From contig NC_049565.1 of the NCBI RefSeq assembly GCF_013368755.1, forward strand, positions 682,001 to 746,000: a DNA stretch of 64,000 bases. Reading direction: 5' to 3'. Shown here one piece after another: positions 10,781-20,957 of the stretch. A program made the position numbers and the translations under genes. This stretch comes from Talaromyces rugulosus (Eukaryota; Ascomycota; Eurotiomycetes; Eurotiales; Trichocomaceae). How positions within the stretch are numbered: position 1 is the stretch's first letter; the number at the start of each line of letters is the position of its first letter. The notes under the pieces were generated by a model. It worked only from the letters and a program-made list of their open reading frames with translations. It had not been told where the DNA came from and made no database searches.

Positions 10781-13050
10781 ATGAGTTCTCCACATCTCAA
10801 CAGATTTCAATATCCACAACTTTAGCTCGGATACGATTGAATTAAAAAGAGAGGGTTTTCTCGTCGTTGCCGCAATTTGCTACTTTGGTATATTCGGTCA
10901 CGCGTTTTTATGGTGGCGATGGCATGATAACTACGTATGGATTAGCAATAAAACCTTCCTGTAAGGTTGGACTTCCATTTTGGAAAATCTTTGCTAATGT
11001 CAAAAGACCCAGCTTCATCAACTCAGCCACTGGCCTCGGAAACATTATTCTCACGGTATATGTCTCCAAGATCAAGGTATCCTCAGAAGCTGAGAAGGTC
11101 GACATCTCATAGGCGGGCTTCTTGTACTGGTATACACCTGGGCTATATTTATTCTATCATTACTGGCTTCTTAGCGAAGTGCGAAATACGCAAGACTCAG
11201 AACCTCTGCGTTTTCGAACGCCACCCAGACGCCCATGAGGGGATTGCATTGGCGTAACCCTCAATGTGTCTGCGTCAATATATAACTAGATATTGAGATG
11301 TTTTAATCCGGAGAATTGTATTGGTTTGATGATAGCCTAAAAATTGCATAGAATATCGACCTGTGAGTAAGACCAATTTTGGACTTATTAAGCTTCGAGG
11401 TGGAACTTCGAGCTACAACTAGGGTTCTTTTCATCTTCGTAGTTTCCCTGTGTTGCACAAAAAATGGCGAGTCCTGTAACTTCAAGTTGCTCCATCTCGG
11501 TTGATATCACCGATTTAGACCACTATGAACTTAACTTTTGAAAAGAATGTTTAGGCTAATACTCATACTTAAAAAAAAAAAAAAAAAATAATAGATCTAG
11601 ACTATATTTACTCTAAATAATATTCTATATTAAAATTAAATATTAATAAATATTCTATTTATCAGACCTAATATCTATTAAATTCTTTAATACTAATAAT
11701 ATAATTTACCTTTAGGTGTCGCCGCAACAGGAAACCGTCCCTCGTCCGCATCGCCATTTGCGGATAGGCGCCGCCCGGCCGCGGGGACCCACCGGTCGCA
11801 AACATATAAAGCGCCATCGCCCGCTGCTTTTAACAGTCCGCTCCTCACTCCTCACTCCTCACCCTCGTCCGCTGTCCGACCCCTTACTGCGGCCACTGGG
11901 TGAAGAATGCCGATACCTACCTATCCAACGTGATTCCAAGTCCTTTTGGCTCAATATGAACCATTGGACACCTTGACTGTTTTGCCGTTGAACGACTGCC
12001 TTGTCATGGGGGAGAACCTTGACCTAGCGGTTGTCTAGGATAGGATTACCGTCACCCGAAAAATCGCCCATTCCGGTACTCTTACCATATTTGTCGTTCC
12101 TCGAATGTCCTGATTTGGCGGTTTCCTTAACTGGCGATCACCTTCCTACCGCGATCGCGCTCCGTTCGTCGACTGAACCTCGTCAACCGTCCGATGTTTC
12201 CGATGTTGGCCTCGTATCTCGGACCATTACGCATGCCTGCATTCTCGATGCCCAACCGACTCAGCGTTACATCGTGTGGAAATCCATACTCGATTATGAC
12301 TGCAGCTCCAGCTCCAGCTCCAGCGCCAGCGCCACCGTCTTCCATAGACTCGTGAAACCCCTCAGCTGAGAGTTGACATTGCGCCTCGATTGGCGATGTT
12401 TCGGACGAAGAGGGTCTTGATTGCTGCATTGCTGTGACATGCTGGTTTGGATACCATCATTGGGTGATTGCAGGCGACAGATTGGGGCCACGGACCGACA
12501 AGATGAACTTTCCGGGCGCTGATGACACCGAACAGATCGAAATGGATCGAAGCGACCTATCGCAAAAATGCCGCATTCTCGACGGAGGGAGGGGTGGAGT
12601 CCACAGCATGCTCTATCATCTGACGATTGTTTGCTCAACATGTTCATTTCAGCGCTAAGAGCGGCCAGGTTGAGTTCTGCATCACATTAACAAAAGAAGC
12701 CGCTCACACCAAACATGATGTGTCTTGTTTTGTTCACATCCTTGGTCTTATTGGGCTCGGCTTGCTGCGATCGACATATGATGTGATTGAGCTCCCGGTC
12801 AGCGCGTTGATGAGGGGGGATTGTTGGTGCCACAGAACATGACTACGGCGTCCTCCGTGTCTCGGATTAATTGTGGTATCGCCACTAACCAACGGGCAGG
12901 AATAATCAGGCTTGGGATGGGCCGTGCGATTATGCCTGCGAGCGAAGAAAGTATAAGGGCGCGATGTCGCGGTGGCTATTCTTGAACCTCATGGTTTTGT
13001 TGGTTAGTTATGACAGTGCTGAATCGATATTTTGACACCTATTTTCCAAG
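10781..13050. other. Gene-poor stretch with a sharp base-composition break
   Basis: No supported gene. It contains an A18-19 run and an AT-rich tract (11570-11715), then abruptly GC-richer sequence. Around 11803 CATATAAAG could be a TATA element, followed by a CT-rich tract with repeated CTCCTCACTCCTCAC. A small hexamer-like microsatellite (CAGCTC/CAGCGC units) lies near 12300-12335. The GC-richer part may be a long 5' region of the SANT gene that starts at 13051. Confidence 0.45.
11570..11715. other. AT-rich scar with poly-A run
   Basis: A run of A is followed by about 125 bp composed almost only of A and T (TAATA/TATT motifs), ending abruptly at GGTGTCGCCGC. This may be a RIP-affected remnant, a retroposon tail or an insertion footprint; the sequence alone does not say which. 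Confidence 0.5.
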
Positions 13051-14589
13051 ATGAACACGTTTTTTTTTTACGAACCGAATGCGACTGCGACTCGATTTTC
13101 AAACAAGGAACGATTCCGTTCGCATCCCGCGACCAAGGCCCGCGTTCTCAACGACAACCAAAATACAGGCGGGATAAAGGCCGCTTGCGATGTGGACTCT
13201 ACCCAACAAATACCTACGACTGCAAAGATCCGTGTCGCTACACCTCAATCCTCGGATGATTCAGTTGAGACCGACTCTGCTCCTGAGACATGGGACGACT
13301 GTTTTGATGATGCGAAGCACAGTGACAGTGGTGACTCCCTGCGCAGTCTCTTTTCCGATTTCGCGGATGAGCTGGAAATGTCCCTTGAGCACTTCCGAGA
13401 CACAAGCACCTCTCATGTTCCTCCCTGCGAAGTGACACCTGGTACCGCCGGCCCCGAGCCTTCACGCGAACCCCACGGCTCCGAATATTCAAAAACAGCT
13501 TTGGAGAGCTCTTTAGCTGTTGCCAGCGGCGGACAGTGTGCAGAACCTGATGATAATGGTGCGCGACCACTTGCTGCATCAAACTGTGATCAGGCTAGCA
13601 GTTCTACTCGCCTTTTCAGTGAATCCATGTATACCCCCGAACCTAGCTCCTATGTTGTTGGGCCTTCGCGGGTTGAGAAAGGGACTCAAACGGATCTACA
13701 CGGAATTAACGGTGCCGATTTTCGGCGAGATTCATGCGAAGGTGTCGACCAAATGGGGGTAACAGTCTGTGGGGATCCAGATACCATTCACGAGTCAACT
13801 CAAGAACGCAGCTCTCTAGAGCGACATGGTGATGGTGCTGGGGGTACTTCTATTGTTAACAACACTGCCATGAATATCGCCAACTCGGACTATAATGAGG
13901 TAGTGGAAAGCCCGCAACTTTCTTTGCCCGCTCATGTTGAAGATCCTTCGGATTTTCGTTCTTCTCATCACGCCATTTCTCATTCCTCTATCGATGGGTC
14001 CCAGCATAGTCAGTATCTTCCGATACATGGTTTCTTCACGGTTCATGAGCGCGAGGGTCAACTGGCGTACACGTTATCATTCTTTCCATCAAGCATCGGC
14101 TCTTCATTGCAGTTGGCGGATGAGAGAGCCCATGCATTACCGGCTCGAGGTGAAGGGACCGAACAATACTCGAATACCCCCGAACCGGCCGATAACGACG
14201 ACGAAGACGACTACCGGTCAGCACAGGATCATCCGCTTGGAGCCGATCGACCTAGCTCGTTGTCGCCGGGAGACGGAAGCAGTCAACAGTGTCTTGTAGG
14301 TCAGAAAGGCGATCAGTATTCTCCCGATGAAGATGCTCTCCTACGCAAACTGAAGGGGATGAATATGGCGTGGACAGAGATCGCCAAATCCTTTCCTGGC
14401 CGGTCGAAAGGTTCACTTCAGACTCGTTACTGCACAAAACTGAAACGTAAAGACATCCTGGATGATGATACAGAGAAGGGGCAACAGGGGTTGAAGCGAC
14501 GACGCAAAACAGTCTATGAGGCATCCGAAGGAGACCCTTCAATGCAGCTACAATGTGAATTATCTGGGCAACTCGAGAACTGTGGATAG
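13051..14589 (+). CDS. SANT/Myb-like DNA-binding protein with long disordered N terminus
   Basis: A single exon of 512 residues. Residues 1-415 are low-complexity, Ser/Asp/Glu-rich and probably disordered. Around residues 423-467 lies a Myb/SANT-type helix set: YSPDEDALLRKLKGMNMAWT, then EIAKSFPGRSKGSLQTRYCT, with the spaced tryptophan and the K/R-rich third helix. A bipartite basic segment (LKRRRKT) near residue 490 looks like a nuclear localisation signal. A broken copy of exactly this DNA-binding part lies at 41700-41946. The ATG is followed by a phenylalanine-rich start, so an internal start cannot be excluded. Regulatory targets are unknown. Confidence 0.75.
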   Translation: MNTFFFYEPNATATRFSNKERFRSHPATKARVLNDNQNTGGIKAACDVDSTQQIPTTAKIRVATPQSSDDSVETDSAPETWDDCFDDAKHSDSGDSLRSLFSDFADELEMSLEHFRDTSTSHVPPCEVTPGTAGPEPSREPHGSEYSKTALESSLAVASGGQCAEPDDNGARPLAASNCDQASSSTRLFSESMYTPEPSSYVVGPSRVEKGTQTDLHGINGADFRRDSCEGVDQMGVTVCGDPDTIHESTQERSSLERHGDGAGGTSIVNNTAMNIANSDYNEVVESPQLSLPAHVEDPSDFRSSHHAISHSSIDGSQHSQYLPIHGFFTVHEREGQLAYTLSFFPSSIGSSLQLADERAHALPARGEGTEQYSNTPEPADNDDEDDYRSAQDHPLGADRPSSLSPGDGSSQQCLVGQKGDQYSPDEDALLRKLKGMNMAWTEIAKSFPGRSKGSLQTRYCTKLKRKDILDDDTEKGQQGLKRRRKTVYEASEGDPSMQLQCELSGQLENCG

Positions 14590-15040
14590 TATTAGGACTT
14601 AAGAATATTACTATATGCTTGTAGCAATTGCAGTTTATAGTCGAATAATTCAGTTTGCTATTGTCATGTTGCATCCTTAGGCAACCGTATCCGACCTTCG
14701 GAAAAACAATACGCCGAGATCCTCTTCTGCATTGGCGCTAGCTACTTTTGTGTTTAGCGTGGTCAAGTATGAATGGTGTTGTTGATTGGCTTGTGAGCCA
14801 TCATTAAAGTGGGTACAGTGAGCCATATCACATGATTTCATTACAACCCCTTTATAATCTGAATTATAAACACAAGAAACCAACTGAATCTGATACCTGT
14901 CTCAATTGAATGCTAACTTTTTGGTGGAACTTGGGTCATCATCACTTGTGTCATGACATTTCGTCCATATGGTAAATATCCTTCAAATCGACTTTCGCCG
15001 ACTCTGATCGTTTTACATCGCCTCTTGTCCCTACCAAAGG
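14590..15040. other. Intergenic, no gene recognised
   Basis: Short frames only. It holds the 3' end of the SANT gene and the promoter of the kinase gene. Confidence 0.5.
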
Positions 15041-15772
15041 ATGTATTCGTTCCCGCCGGGTATTACCATACAAGACATCAAGGGATATGGAACAAGTGGG
15101 ATGGCGGCATTGATTCCCGATACACAGATTATCATCAAATTTCCAGTCACTGAGCAAGCGGAAGAGCGCGAACGTTGCGACCGAGAAAAATCAATATACC
15201 AACTATTTCAATCCTATAAACACCCGGACTCTTTGCTACAGTACCATGGTGATACTGAATATGGTATTCTCTTGGAATATGCTGAGCTTGGGCCAGTGAG
15301 ATTATTTTTACAAGGATTGGCATCTCCTCTCCCTGTATCAGATCTTCTTCGTTGGGCTCGAGATGTTGCCTTGGCCTTGCAGTTTATTCATTTGAACGGC
15401 GTCTCTCATGGTGACGTTCACTGCACAAACTTTTTCCTCAACAAAGATTTGCAGATAAAACTCGGTGATTTCACTAGCTCTTTTATTCACTCAATCATTC
15501 CAGAGGATGCTTTACAGGAAGATTTTCGAGATTTTGGATCTGCTCTTTTTGAAATGGAAACAAGGTGCTTACCGTTTCCAAGTCTTTCTACAATTGAAAG
15601 GGAAGAGGCACTACTTGCAGGAAAATATCCTGATATTACTCAAACAACAGTCCTGGGACCTATCATATTGCGTTGTTGGAAAGGTGAATACAAACGGATG
15701 GAAGACATCATAAAAGACATTGATAAAGCTGGTATGTTCATTCTTCTTCACAAAATCCCAGGTTCTGATTGA
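15041..15772 (+). CDS. Small serine/threonine kinase-like protein
   Basis: The ATG at 15041 opens a 243-codon frame. It begins with the short FPPGITIQDIKGYGTSG segment (a compact glycine-rich loop), has IIKFP as the VAIK-equivalent lysine, hinge LLEYAELGPVRLFL, a catalytic loop HGDVHCTNFFLN that keeps the D and N of HxDxxxxN, and GDF in place of DFG. These are features of the short fungal kinases seen next to variable loci. The catalytic loop looks usable, unlike the three four-exon relatives elsewhere in the window. The last codons may instead be an intron (GTATGT at about 15731, acceptor near 15776), which would replace the tail by about 30 other residues. Substrate unknown. Confidence 0.7.
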   Translation: MYSFPPGITIQDIKGYGTSGMAALIPDTQIIIKFPVTEQAEERERCDREKSIYQLFQSYKHPDSLLQYHGDTEYGILLEYAELGPVRLFLQGLASPLPVSDLLRWARDVALALQFIHLNGVSHGDVHCTNFFLNKDLQIKLGDFTSSFIHSIIPEDALQEDFRDFGSALFEMETRCLPFPSLSTIEREEALLAGKYPDITQTTVLGPIILRCWKGEYKRMEDIIKDIDKAGMFILLHKIPGSD

Positions 15773-15876
15773 TACCAGGCCGATACTGGACGCGAATGAC
15801 AAGTCTTGCAAAAACATTTGGCTTTATTCTTCTTGCCCACGTTGTTCATACACTGAGATCAAGTTGACTGGACGTT

Positions 15877-16137
15877 TCATTGTAAATTGGCTATGTAAAA
15901 CAAATTTTTAGCCATACTATTGACCCTTGTCGCAGGGTACTTACCACATTTGTAACAATTGCCAGGAATACTAGAACTTCCCAATTGCCAAGGAACTTTC
16001 TTAGGGTCTGGACACAGTTCCTGATTTGGCCTCTTTTGGGCATCATCGCAAGGATAGTCTTGTCTTTTTGAACAAACATGCTTGGGGTTTGCAGTGCATC
16101 CTTTGTAAATCACAGGATATTCTGCATAGTTGCACAT
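15877..16137 (-). CDS. Cysteine-rich 68-residue miniprotein
   Basis: Exon 1 (16137-15945) and a 14-nt exon 2 (15890-15877) are joined through a 54-nt intron with GTAAGT and TTTTACATAG ends. The product starts MCNYAEYPVIYKGC and ends GNCYKCANLQ, with seven cysteines and one histidine spread over the chain. There is no signal peptide, so it is probably intracellular and metal-binding, like the many short MC-x-Y fungal proteins of unknown role. Without splicing the frame would run on through 18 extra residues that look non-coding. Confidence 0.5.
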   Translation of the reverse strand: MCNYAEYPVIYKGCTANPKHVCSKRQDYPCDDAQKRPNQELCPDPKKVPWQLGSSSIPGNCYKCGKYPATRVNSMAKNLFYIANLQ

Positions 16138-16482
16138 GGTGATGATAGGCTAGTTTGTAGAAATCTTAAAGGAGAGAAGGTAAAGTCAATACTATTGAAA
16201 AACAATTGATTTCAATACAACTTTCGCTTTTTTATACTAATATTGCAGCCTCACCTCACGTCACCTCACTGCACTGCCGCTCCACGTCACCACACTACTG
16301 CACCAATAAGTATTTTGACTAAAAGCACAGACCTCGCATGTTCTTACATAGATAGGCCCAAGGAGGCATGGCGCTAAATTCTAATGCATGCCCCTCTGTA
16401 AATTTCTCACATTTCCCACCTTTTTCACATTTTCCATACACACCAGATTGGCCAAATTTTTGAATTGTCGGGATCCCTTACA

Positions 16483-17283
16483 ATGGATAACTCTGACCTT
16501 TTACAAAAATTAGAGAACCAGATAATACGGTTTCGGAATGGTCATGGAGCGAAGTCTAGTCAACTTAAGCGATTCTCCGCGGCATGTCAATTTCTCCAAG
16601 AAGACTTCCAGAACAGGGCCAATTCAACTCGTTACAGAAAGTCCAGTGCGCAAGAAAATTATCGGAAGATCTCAGAGCTGAGCTCTTGTGTATTTTTTCT
16701 CACATGCTCTATACTATCAGAGACCCAAATGGCACACAAAAGTTATCTCGATCTCATCCCAAAACTTCGGCACTGGCGACAGAACGTTATATTTCCCACG
16801 AGCTTGGAAGAGCTAGTGAAGGAGTTATGTAAAGAACAAGGAATAGATTATGTGGAAACGGGTTAGTTATACAAACATATTCTAATAAAAGCGTACTAAC
16901 GTCAAGTCAATGCCGTGATAGTCGAGAGAAAGCCCGGCAATCCCATGGTTCTCTTTCGTGATGAAATCCCTATGCTTCAAGCAACGTTCATACAAAGCGA
17001 ACCACCATCTCAAATAATCCATCTCACGACGCAGGAACTGATTCTTTTCCTTCAAAATCGAGTTGAACTCACAGATCCGTCAGACATGATCAATTCATTG
17101 AAGTCGTATGTGTCGACCAGTCCGAATTTGACGCTGAAGCTCCCGTTATACGGTGCTTCACCTTCAATTGAAATCAAGCTTTCGTCCGATATGGGACCAA
17201 GTGTGATTTTGCATTTCGCTTGGGATCTGGTGAATGATTTATTGGGTTCATTGAGTGTTTGGAGAGCGAATGTAGCGAACTGA
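16483..17283 (+). CDS. Hypothetical protein, two exons
   Basis: Exons 16483-16861 and 16907-17283 with a 45-nt intron (GTTAGT donor, TACTAACG branch site, CAAG acceptor) encode 251 residues. The N-terminal 60 residues are basic and helical (LLQKLENQIIRFRN). The second exon has alternating hydrophobic residues suggesting a beta-rich fold (LTLKLPLYGASPSIEIKLSS). The clean branch site and the matching phase support the model. I do not recognise the family. It converges on the next minus-strand gene, overlapping by about 36 nt. Confidence 0.55.
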
Positions 17284-17720
17284 AACCGAGCCCAACAGCA
17301 GGAACTTCTCCTCAGGTCTCAACTTTAAAAGTACCATACCCGAGATTCCATCTGTTTTTGTGTATCTATTCGGCTTCCCAAGAACTCTAACCACGCCCCC
17401 TCCACCAAGGTTTCTAATTAGTAGAGCGGAAACCGTCGATTCTACCGGCACAGCTCCCGATGATGTTGTCCATGGATCTAGCACGATATCGTTCGGCTTT
17501 TTTTTAAAAAAAAATAATTAGCACAATGTAATCGAAATGGAAAGCAGCCTTACCAAGTTCCCCATTCGTATCAACTTCTCCTTCAATTCGTTCTCGTCCT
17601 CCGGAAAATTTTCGACTAGAATTCCATGATCCTCCTCTTCCTTCTTATCCATACCGGTAAGAAGCTCACGTCGTGTAATTCGGATACCTCGGAGCGCACA
17701 GTATCTCAACACAAACTAGT
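17248..17720 (-). CDS. Hypothetical protein, 5' end uncertain
   Basis: On the minus strand an open segment (17720-17554, with an ATG at 17652: MDKKEEEDHGILVENF) is followed by a GTAAGG donor, a pyrimidine/A-rich intron and an AAAAAAAAG acceptor, then a second exon that starts PNDIVLDPWTTSSGAVPVES and ends at 17248. The glycine-rich LGGGGVVRVLG loop in exon 2 is notable but not a recognised motif. A CTAG acceptor near 17721 suggests another upstream exon, possibly within 17722-17918. No family recognised; the gene model is tentative. Confidence 0.4.
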
Positions 17721-18049
17721 AATAATCCAAGTCCGAAGGTCGTATGATGGGTGAGGGAGTTTGGAAAATAGACCGTAGCTTGAAGATTCAACGTGGGTGA
17801 TTCTGAAGATGTTCCTTCGTATGGAAGAGCCCGACAAGATTGAAAGATGATGCCTGGATGCCCAATTTCGGTAATGAGGGGTCATTGCCCCGCAAAGCAC
17901 GTGCACAGACAAAAACACCCCAGTTAAACCATATTGTAGGAATACTGGCCAAGCAAATGTTAAACACTGTATACTTTTAAATTGTAAACGCTTGCTCTTG
18001 CTCTGTGCCTAGCGATTCCTTAATGCTATATTACTCATGCAAGAGGAGG

Positions 18050-18255
18050 AAGAGGAGGAAGAGTGGGAAGAGTGGGAAAAGTGGGAAGAGCGGGAAAAGT
18101 GGGAAAAGTGAGAAAAGTGGGAAAAGTGAGAAAAGTGAGAAAAGTGAGAAAAGTGAGAAAAGTGAGAAAAGTGAGAAAAGTGAGAAAAGTGAGAAAAGTG
18201 AGAAAAGTGAGAAAAGTGAGAAAAGTGAGAAAAGTGAGAAGAGTGAGAAGAAGCA
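18050..18255. repeat. 9-bp minisatellite (GAGAAAAGT units)
   Basis: About 200 bp of near-perfect 9-bp units. The first part is a mixture of GAGTGGGAA and GGGAAAAGT variants and the centre is uniform GAGAAAAGT. It reads S-E-K on the plus strand and L-T-F on the minus strand without stops, which explains the long frames crossing it. Purine is almost entirely on one strand, so it could form triplex or R-loop structures. There is no sign that the repeat itself is coding. Confidence 0.85.
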
Positions 18256-18910
18256 CCTTATCTTGGCCAGTATATGGGTTGGCTATTGGCTAATCAAAGG
18301 AAAGAGTTTGGTTTTAGTAGGCTACATGCGGAGAACAAGGGTTATTCTCACCAATATAGGAGACCATTGCTGAAATAGGCAATACGAAGTAAATCCATCA
18401 CTACTTCAAGGTCTATAAAGCTGCCAGCCTTGTCCCAGGTTCGACGCAATTTAACACTACTCGTACCGATTTCCTTCATTAAGACTGATTAATCTTATGG
18501 AGGAGTCCCTGAATTCTAGAGGAGCATACGATACTACTGGTGTAAAGAAGCCCGGCGCTCCTCCTCCTCCTCCGAGTTAAACACGGACACCAAAGCTCTT
18601 CAGCCTTGCATTATTTCAATCCGAACTGCTTAGGCGGCATATTGGAAATTTTAGTGTCTATAAAACTCTCAGCCTTGTCCCCAAGTTCACCGCACTTTGG
18701 CACAGACCAGCCCAAGCTGACCGGGTTTGAGATTGTCATCACTACACTGCCATGTTCAACTGGAGATCATTGTTCTGTTGTGGCAATGCGCGTCAAAAAT
18801 GTGGATCCCTGTCTTCCTTGAATGACAGGCCACCCTCGGAGAGCTATCCTGTTCGTATCACTGGTTATTAAGCCTTCTTTCTGTATGATCTCTAATTTAT
18901 TACTGTATCC
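18256..18910. other. Intergenic or non-coding 5' part of the next gene
   Basis: No full gene model. A 27-codon frame beginning MEESLNSRGAYDTT and ending in a proline run (near 18498-18580) may be a first exon of the gene whose last exon starts at 18911, but connecting splice sites could not be fixed. Confidence 0.35.
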
Positions 18911-19257
18911 AGGAAGACGCAAATGTACAAATCACAACCCGGGAAACTGACGTATACGGGCTGGATGACAATGAGATTTTTGCTGCGTACTATGGATCTG
19001 GCATCGTTAGGTTCACGACTATTTCTACTCCGATAGTTACGGACAATGCTCATATCGACGTTATCAACCACGTCACAGTGTCCCTTGCTCATCGTGACCT
19101 TATCGACCATGGACGAGTTCCAGAATCTGCGAATGAAGAAATTTCAGTGTGCTTCTTCTACGAGAACACATTGAAGGTTTGGGTTCACATACCATATCTG
19201 GAAGCGAAACGCCAGTTACCTCAGCTTCCTTACCGCCCAATTACAATCCATGCTTAG
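18911..19257 (+). CDS. Probable 3' exon of an unidentified gene
   Basis: A plus-strand open stretch of about 115 codons without an ATG at its head begins right after TATTACTGTATCCAG, a good intron acceptor, with residues EDANVQITTRETDVYGLDDN. It continues with FFYENTLKVWVHIPYLEAKR and ends at a TAG. Length, lack of stops and a good acceptor make it likely to be real coding sequence. The upstream exons are not resolved and the family is not recognised. Confidence 0.4.
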
Positions 19258-19651
19258 GGAGGCCAACAAGTACATGCAGCTATTTAGGGTGTATGATTCA
19301 TGTATTTCGTTCGTTACTAGTCAATCCAAGAGCGTAACAGCTGTATTTTCATTCGCTTAGTCCAAGAAATTAGGTAGCGCTTCTGCACGATCAAAGCCAA
19401 AGTGCTCGTCCGGAAAGTTTTCCTCTCAGCATTTCATATCATGGTCCGTGGAGTGGCACAACAGTCAGCTGTATCTGCATGCTGCAGCAAGGATCAATGG
19501 GATGAATCAACAATACAGCAGTCTGGAAACGCGATGTCTGTGCTAGAGCAAATATTTAAGCAGCCATTTCCTCCGTTCCCTCCTGTGTATATACAATCAA
19601 TCTTTGAGCTCACAGACAAGGTTACCGTTTTGATTATACAAGTATATCGAC
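19258..19651. other. Intergenic, nothing firm
   Basis: A plus-strand frame of about 80 codons from the ATG at 19441 runs to 19680 and overlaps the start of the next gene. It may be a leader or chance. Nothing else is seen. Confidence 0.35.
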
Positions 19652-20375
19652 ATGGATGTCTCCAAAGCAGAGAGCAATGAAGCAAAGTACTTGGTGGACG
19701 TTGTCGGTCACGTCCATATAAAAGAACTGCCCAAGCCTGAATCAGAGATAATCAACGGTGTTAACGAGGAAATTCAGCGGCTTGAAGACCAATCTGGCCA
19801 AGGTTCGTCACTGTTCGCCAAAGGTGGCCCGAGGTGTGAGAAGTTTATTGGATGTGGTATTGATGTAAGTTTGCCCCTGATTCCTGTGTTCTCGGAAATG
19901 CAGGCAACTCTCTGTACCGTCTATTTCTATGGGAGGTGTGTTGGGGTGAACATCATCATCGGAGTTTATCTACAAGTGTTACCGGATTCTGATTGTTGTA
20001 TAGATAGTCTCTATTGTCAAATTATATATTCGATACGAAACCTTCGTCCACCAGGGGCCGCGAGATGTGATCATTAAGCACCCGGAACAGGGACGAGTAC
20101 ACATGAAAAATGTCCAAGCTATCGGCATATTCAAAGTTGCGCCAAACTCTGGCCCAGTCACATTTCATCTTTCCCGTCCCGGACAAAAGATCTCAGCTAC
20201 TATACCAGCGAAAACCATCGAACTCCATGAAGATGAACTACTCATTGTTTTGGGCTCTGTGACTGTGGTCATCGACTTTGTTGATGTTATGAAACTGGTC
20301 TGGGATGGCTATTCGGCTTTGCCTATGGGAAAAGACATTCAGAATACGGATGTGCTTGAATTTACAAAGCTTTGA
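19652..20375 (+). CDS. Hypothetical protein, three exons
   Basis: Proposed exons 19652-19864, 19904-19945 and 20004-20375, all joined in phase 0, give 208 residues. The first donor is a perfect GTAAGT. The second donor (GTGAAC) is weaker, and GTTGGG five bases upstream is an alternative. The product has an N-terminal charged part (HIKELPKPESEI), a hydrophobic middle segment encoded around the second and third exons (LCTVYFYGRCVG, IVSIVKLYIRY) and a beta-rich C-terminal half (TFHLSRPGQKISATIPAK). No family is recognised. Confidence 0.45.
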
Positions 20376-20411
20376 GGAATGTTGATTGAGCCTAACTGGA
20401 TCTTGTTGTTC

Positions 20412-20957
20412 CTAGGTATATAGCTCCTGATAGGTAGAATGGTAGGTAGAAAGAACCGGCGACATTGAACAACTAAAGGAGCGAAATTTACCAAATTCAT
20501 CGCTTAGTATGAGCTTGGCAAGCTCTTCTATTTCTGAACAGTGCTCAAACATGTACCACGCTGGAAGTAGAGCCAACGATACCCCAGATATACCACATCG
20601 ACTTTCAAGATCAACAAATTTTTGGCCAAATTTCAATGCTTTCCTAGTAACTCCGTCCGGAAGTCCTCGTTTTTTAACGAAACCGTCAATGGTACCGTAC
20701 CGTCTCTGTCGTAGCTTAGATTGCTGCCATATGTACATGTAGTCAATAGCCAAATCTCTAACGCAGAGTAGCCGGTATAGATTGAAAGGTTGGCTTTCCG
20801 ATCTGGCACTGTACGCCGCAGTTCTAGCGTTTTCATTGGAAGGTTTTTGGAAACGATACAATGCAACAGTATGGTCTATCCGTAGAAATTCTTCAATAAT
20901 CTCCGCATCTTCCACAGCCTTGTCGAGGATGTCTCTCGCTGTGTAACGCTGGCTCAT
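20412..20957 (-). CDS. Hypothetical alpha-helical protein
   Basis: ATG at 20957 opens 181 codons. The body is helical, with a motif-like core (KKRGLPDGVTRKALKFGQKF, then DLESRCGISGVSLALLPAW) that looks conserved in style but is not a family I can name. A GTAAAT at about 20492 and a TATCAG acceptor near 20428 could remove the last stretch and end the protein in a few other residues. It is tail-to-tail with the plus-strand gene, 36 bp apart. Confidence 0.5.
   Translation of the reverse strand: MSQRYTARDILDKAVEDAEIIEEFLRIDHTVALYRFQKPSNENARTAAYSARSESQPFNLYRLLCVRDLAIDYMYIWQQSKLRQRRYGTIDGFVKKRGLPDGVTRKALKFGQKFVDLESRCGISGVSLALLPAWYMFEHCSEIEELAKLILSDEFGKFRSFSCSMSPVLSTYHSTYQELYT

Noticed and set aside
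12127..12647. Overlapping minus-strand frames with Gly-Ala and Leu-Glu runs
   Set aside because: The runs come from a small microsatellite read in two frames; no domain, and both overlap the probable upstream region of the SANT gene.
18005..18373. Long Lys/Ser/Glu or Leu/Thr/Phe repeat proteins
   Set aside because: They are translations of the 9-bp minisatellite, which is open in several frames because of its composition.
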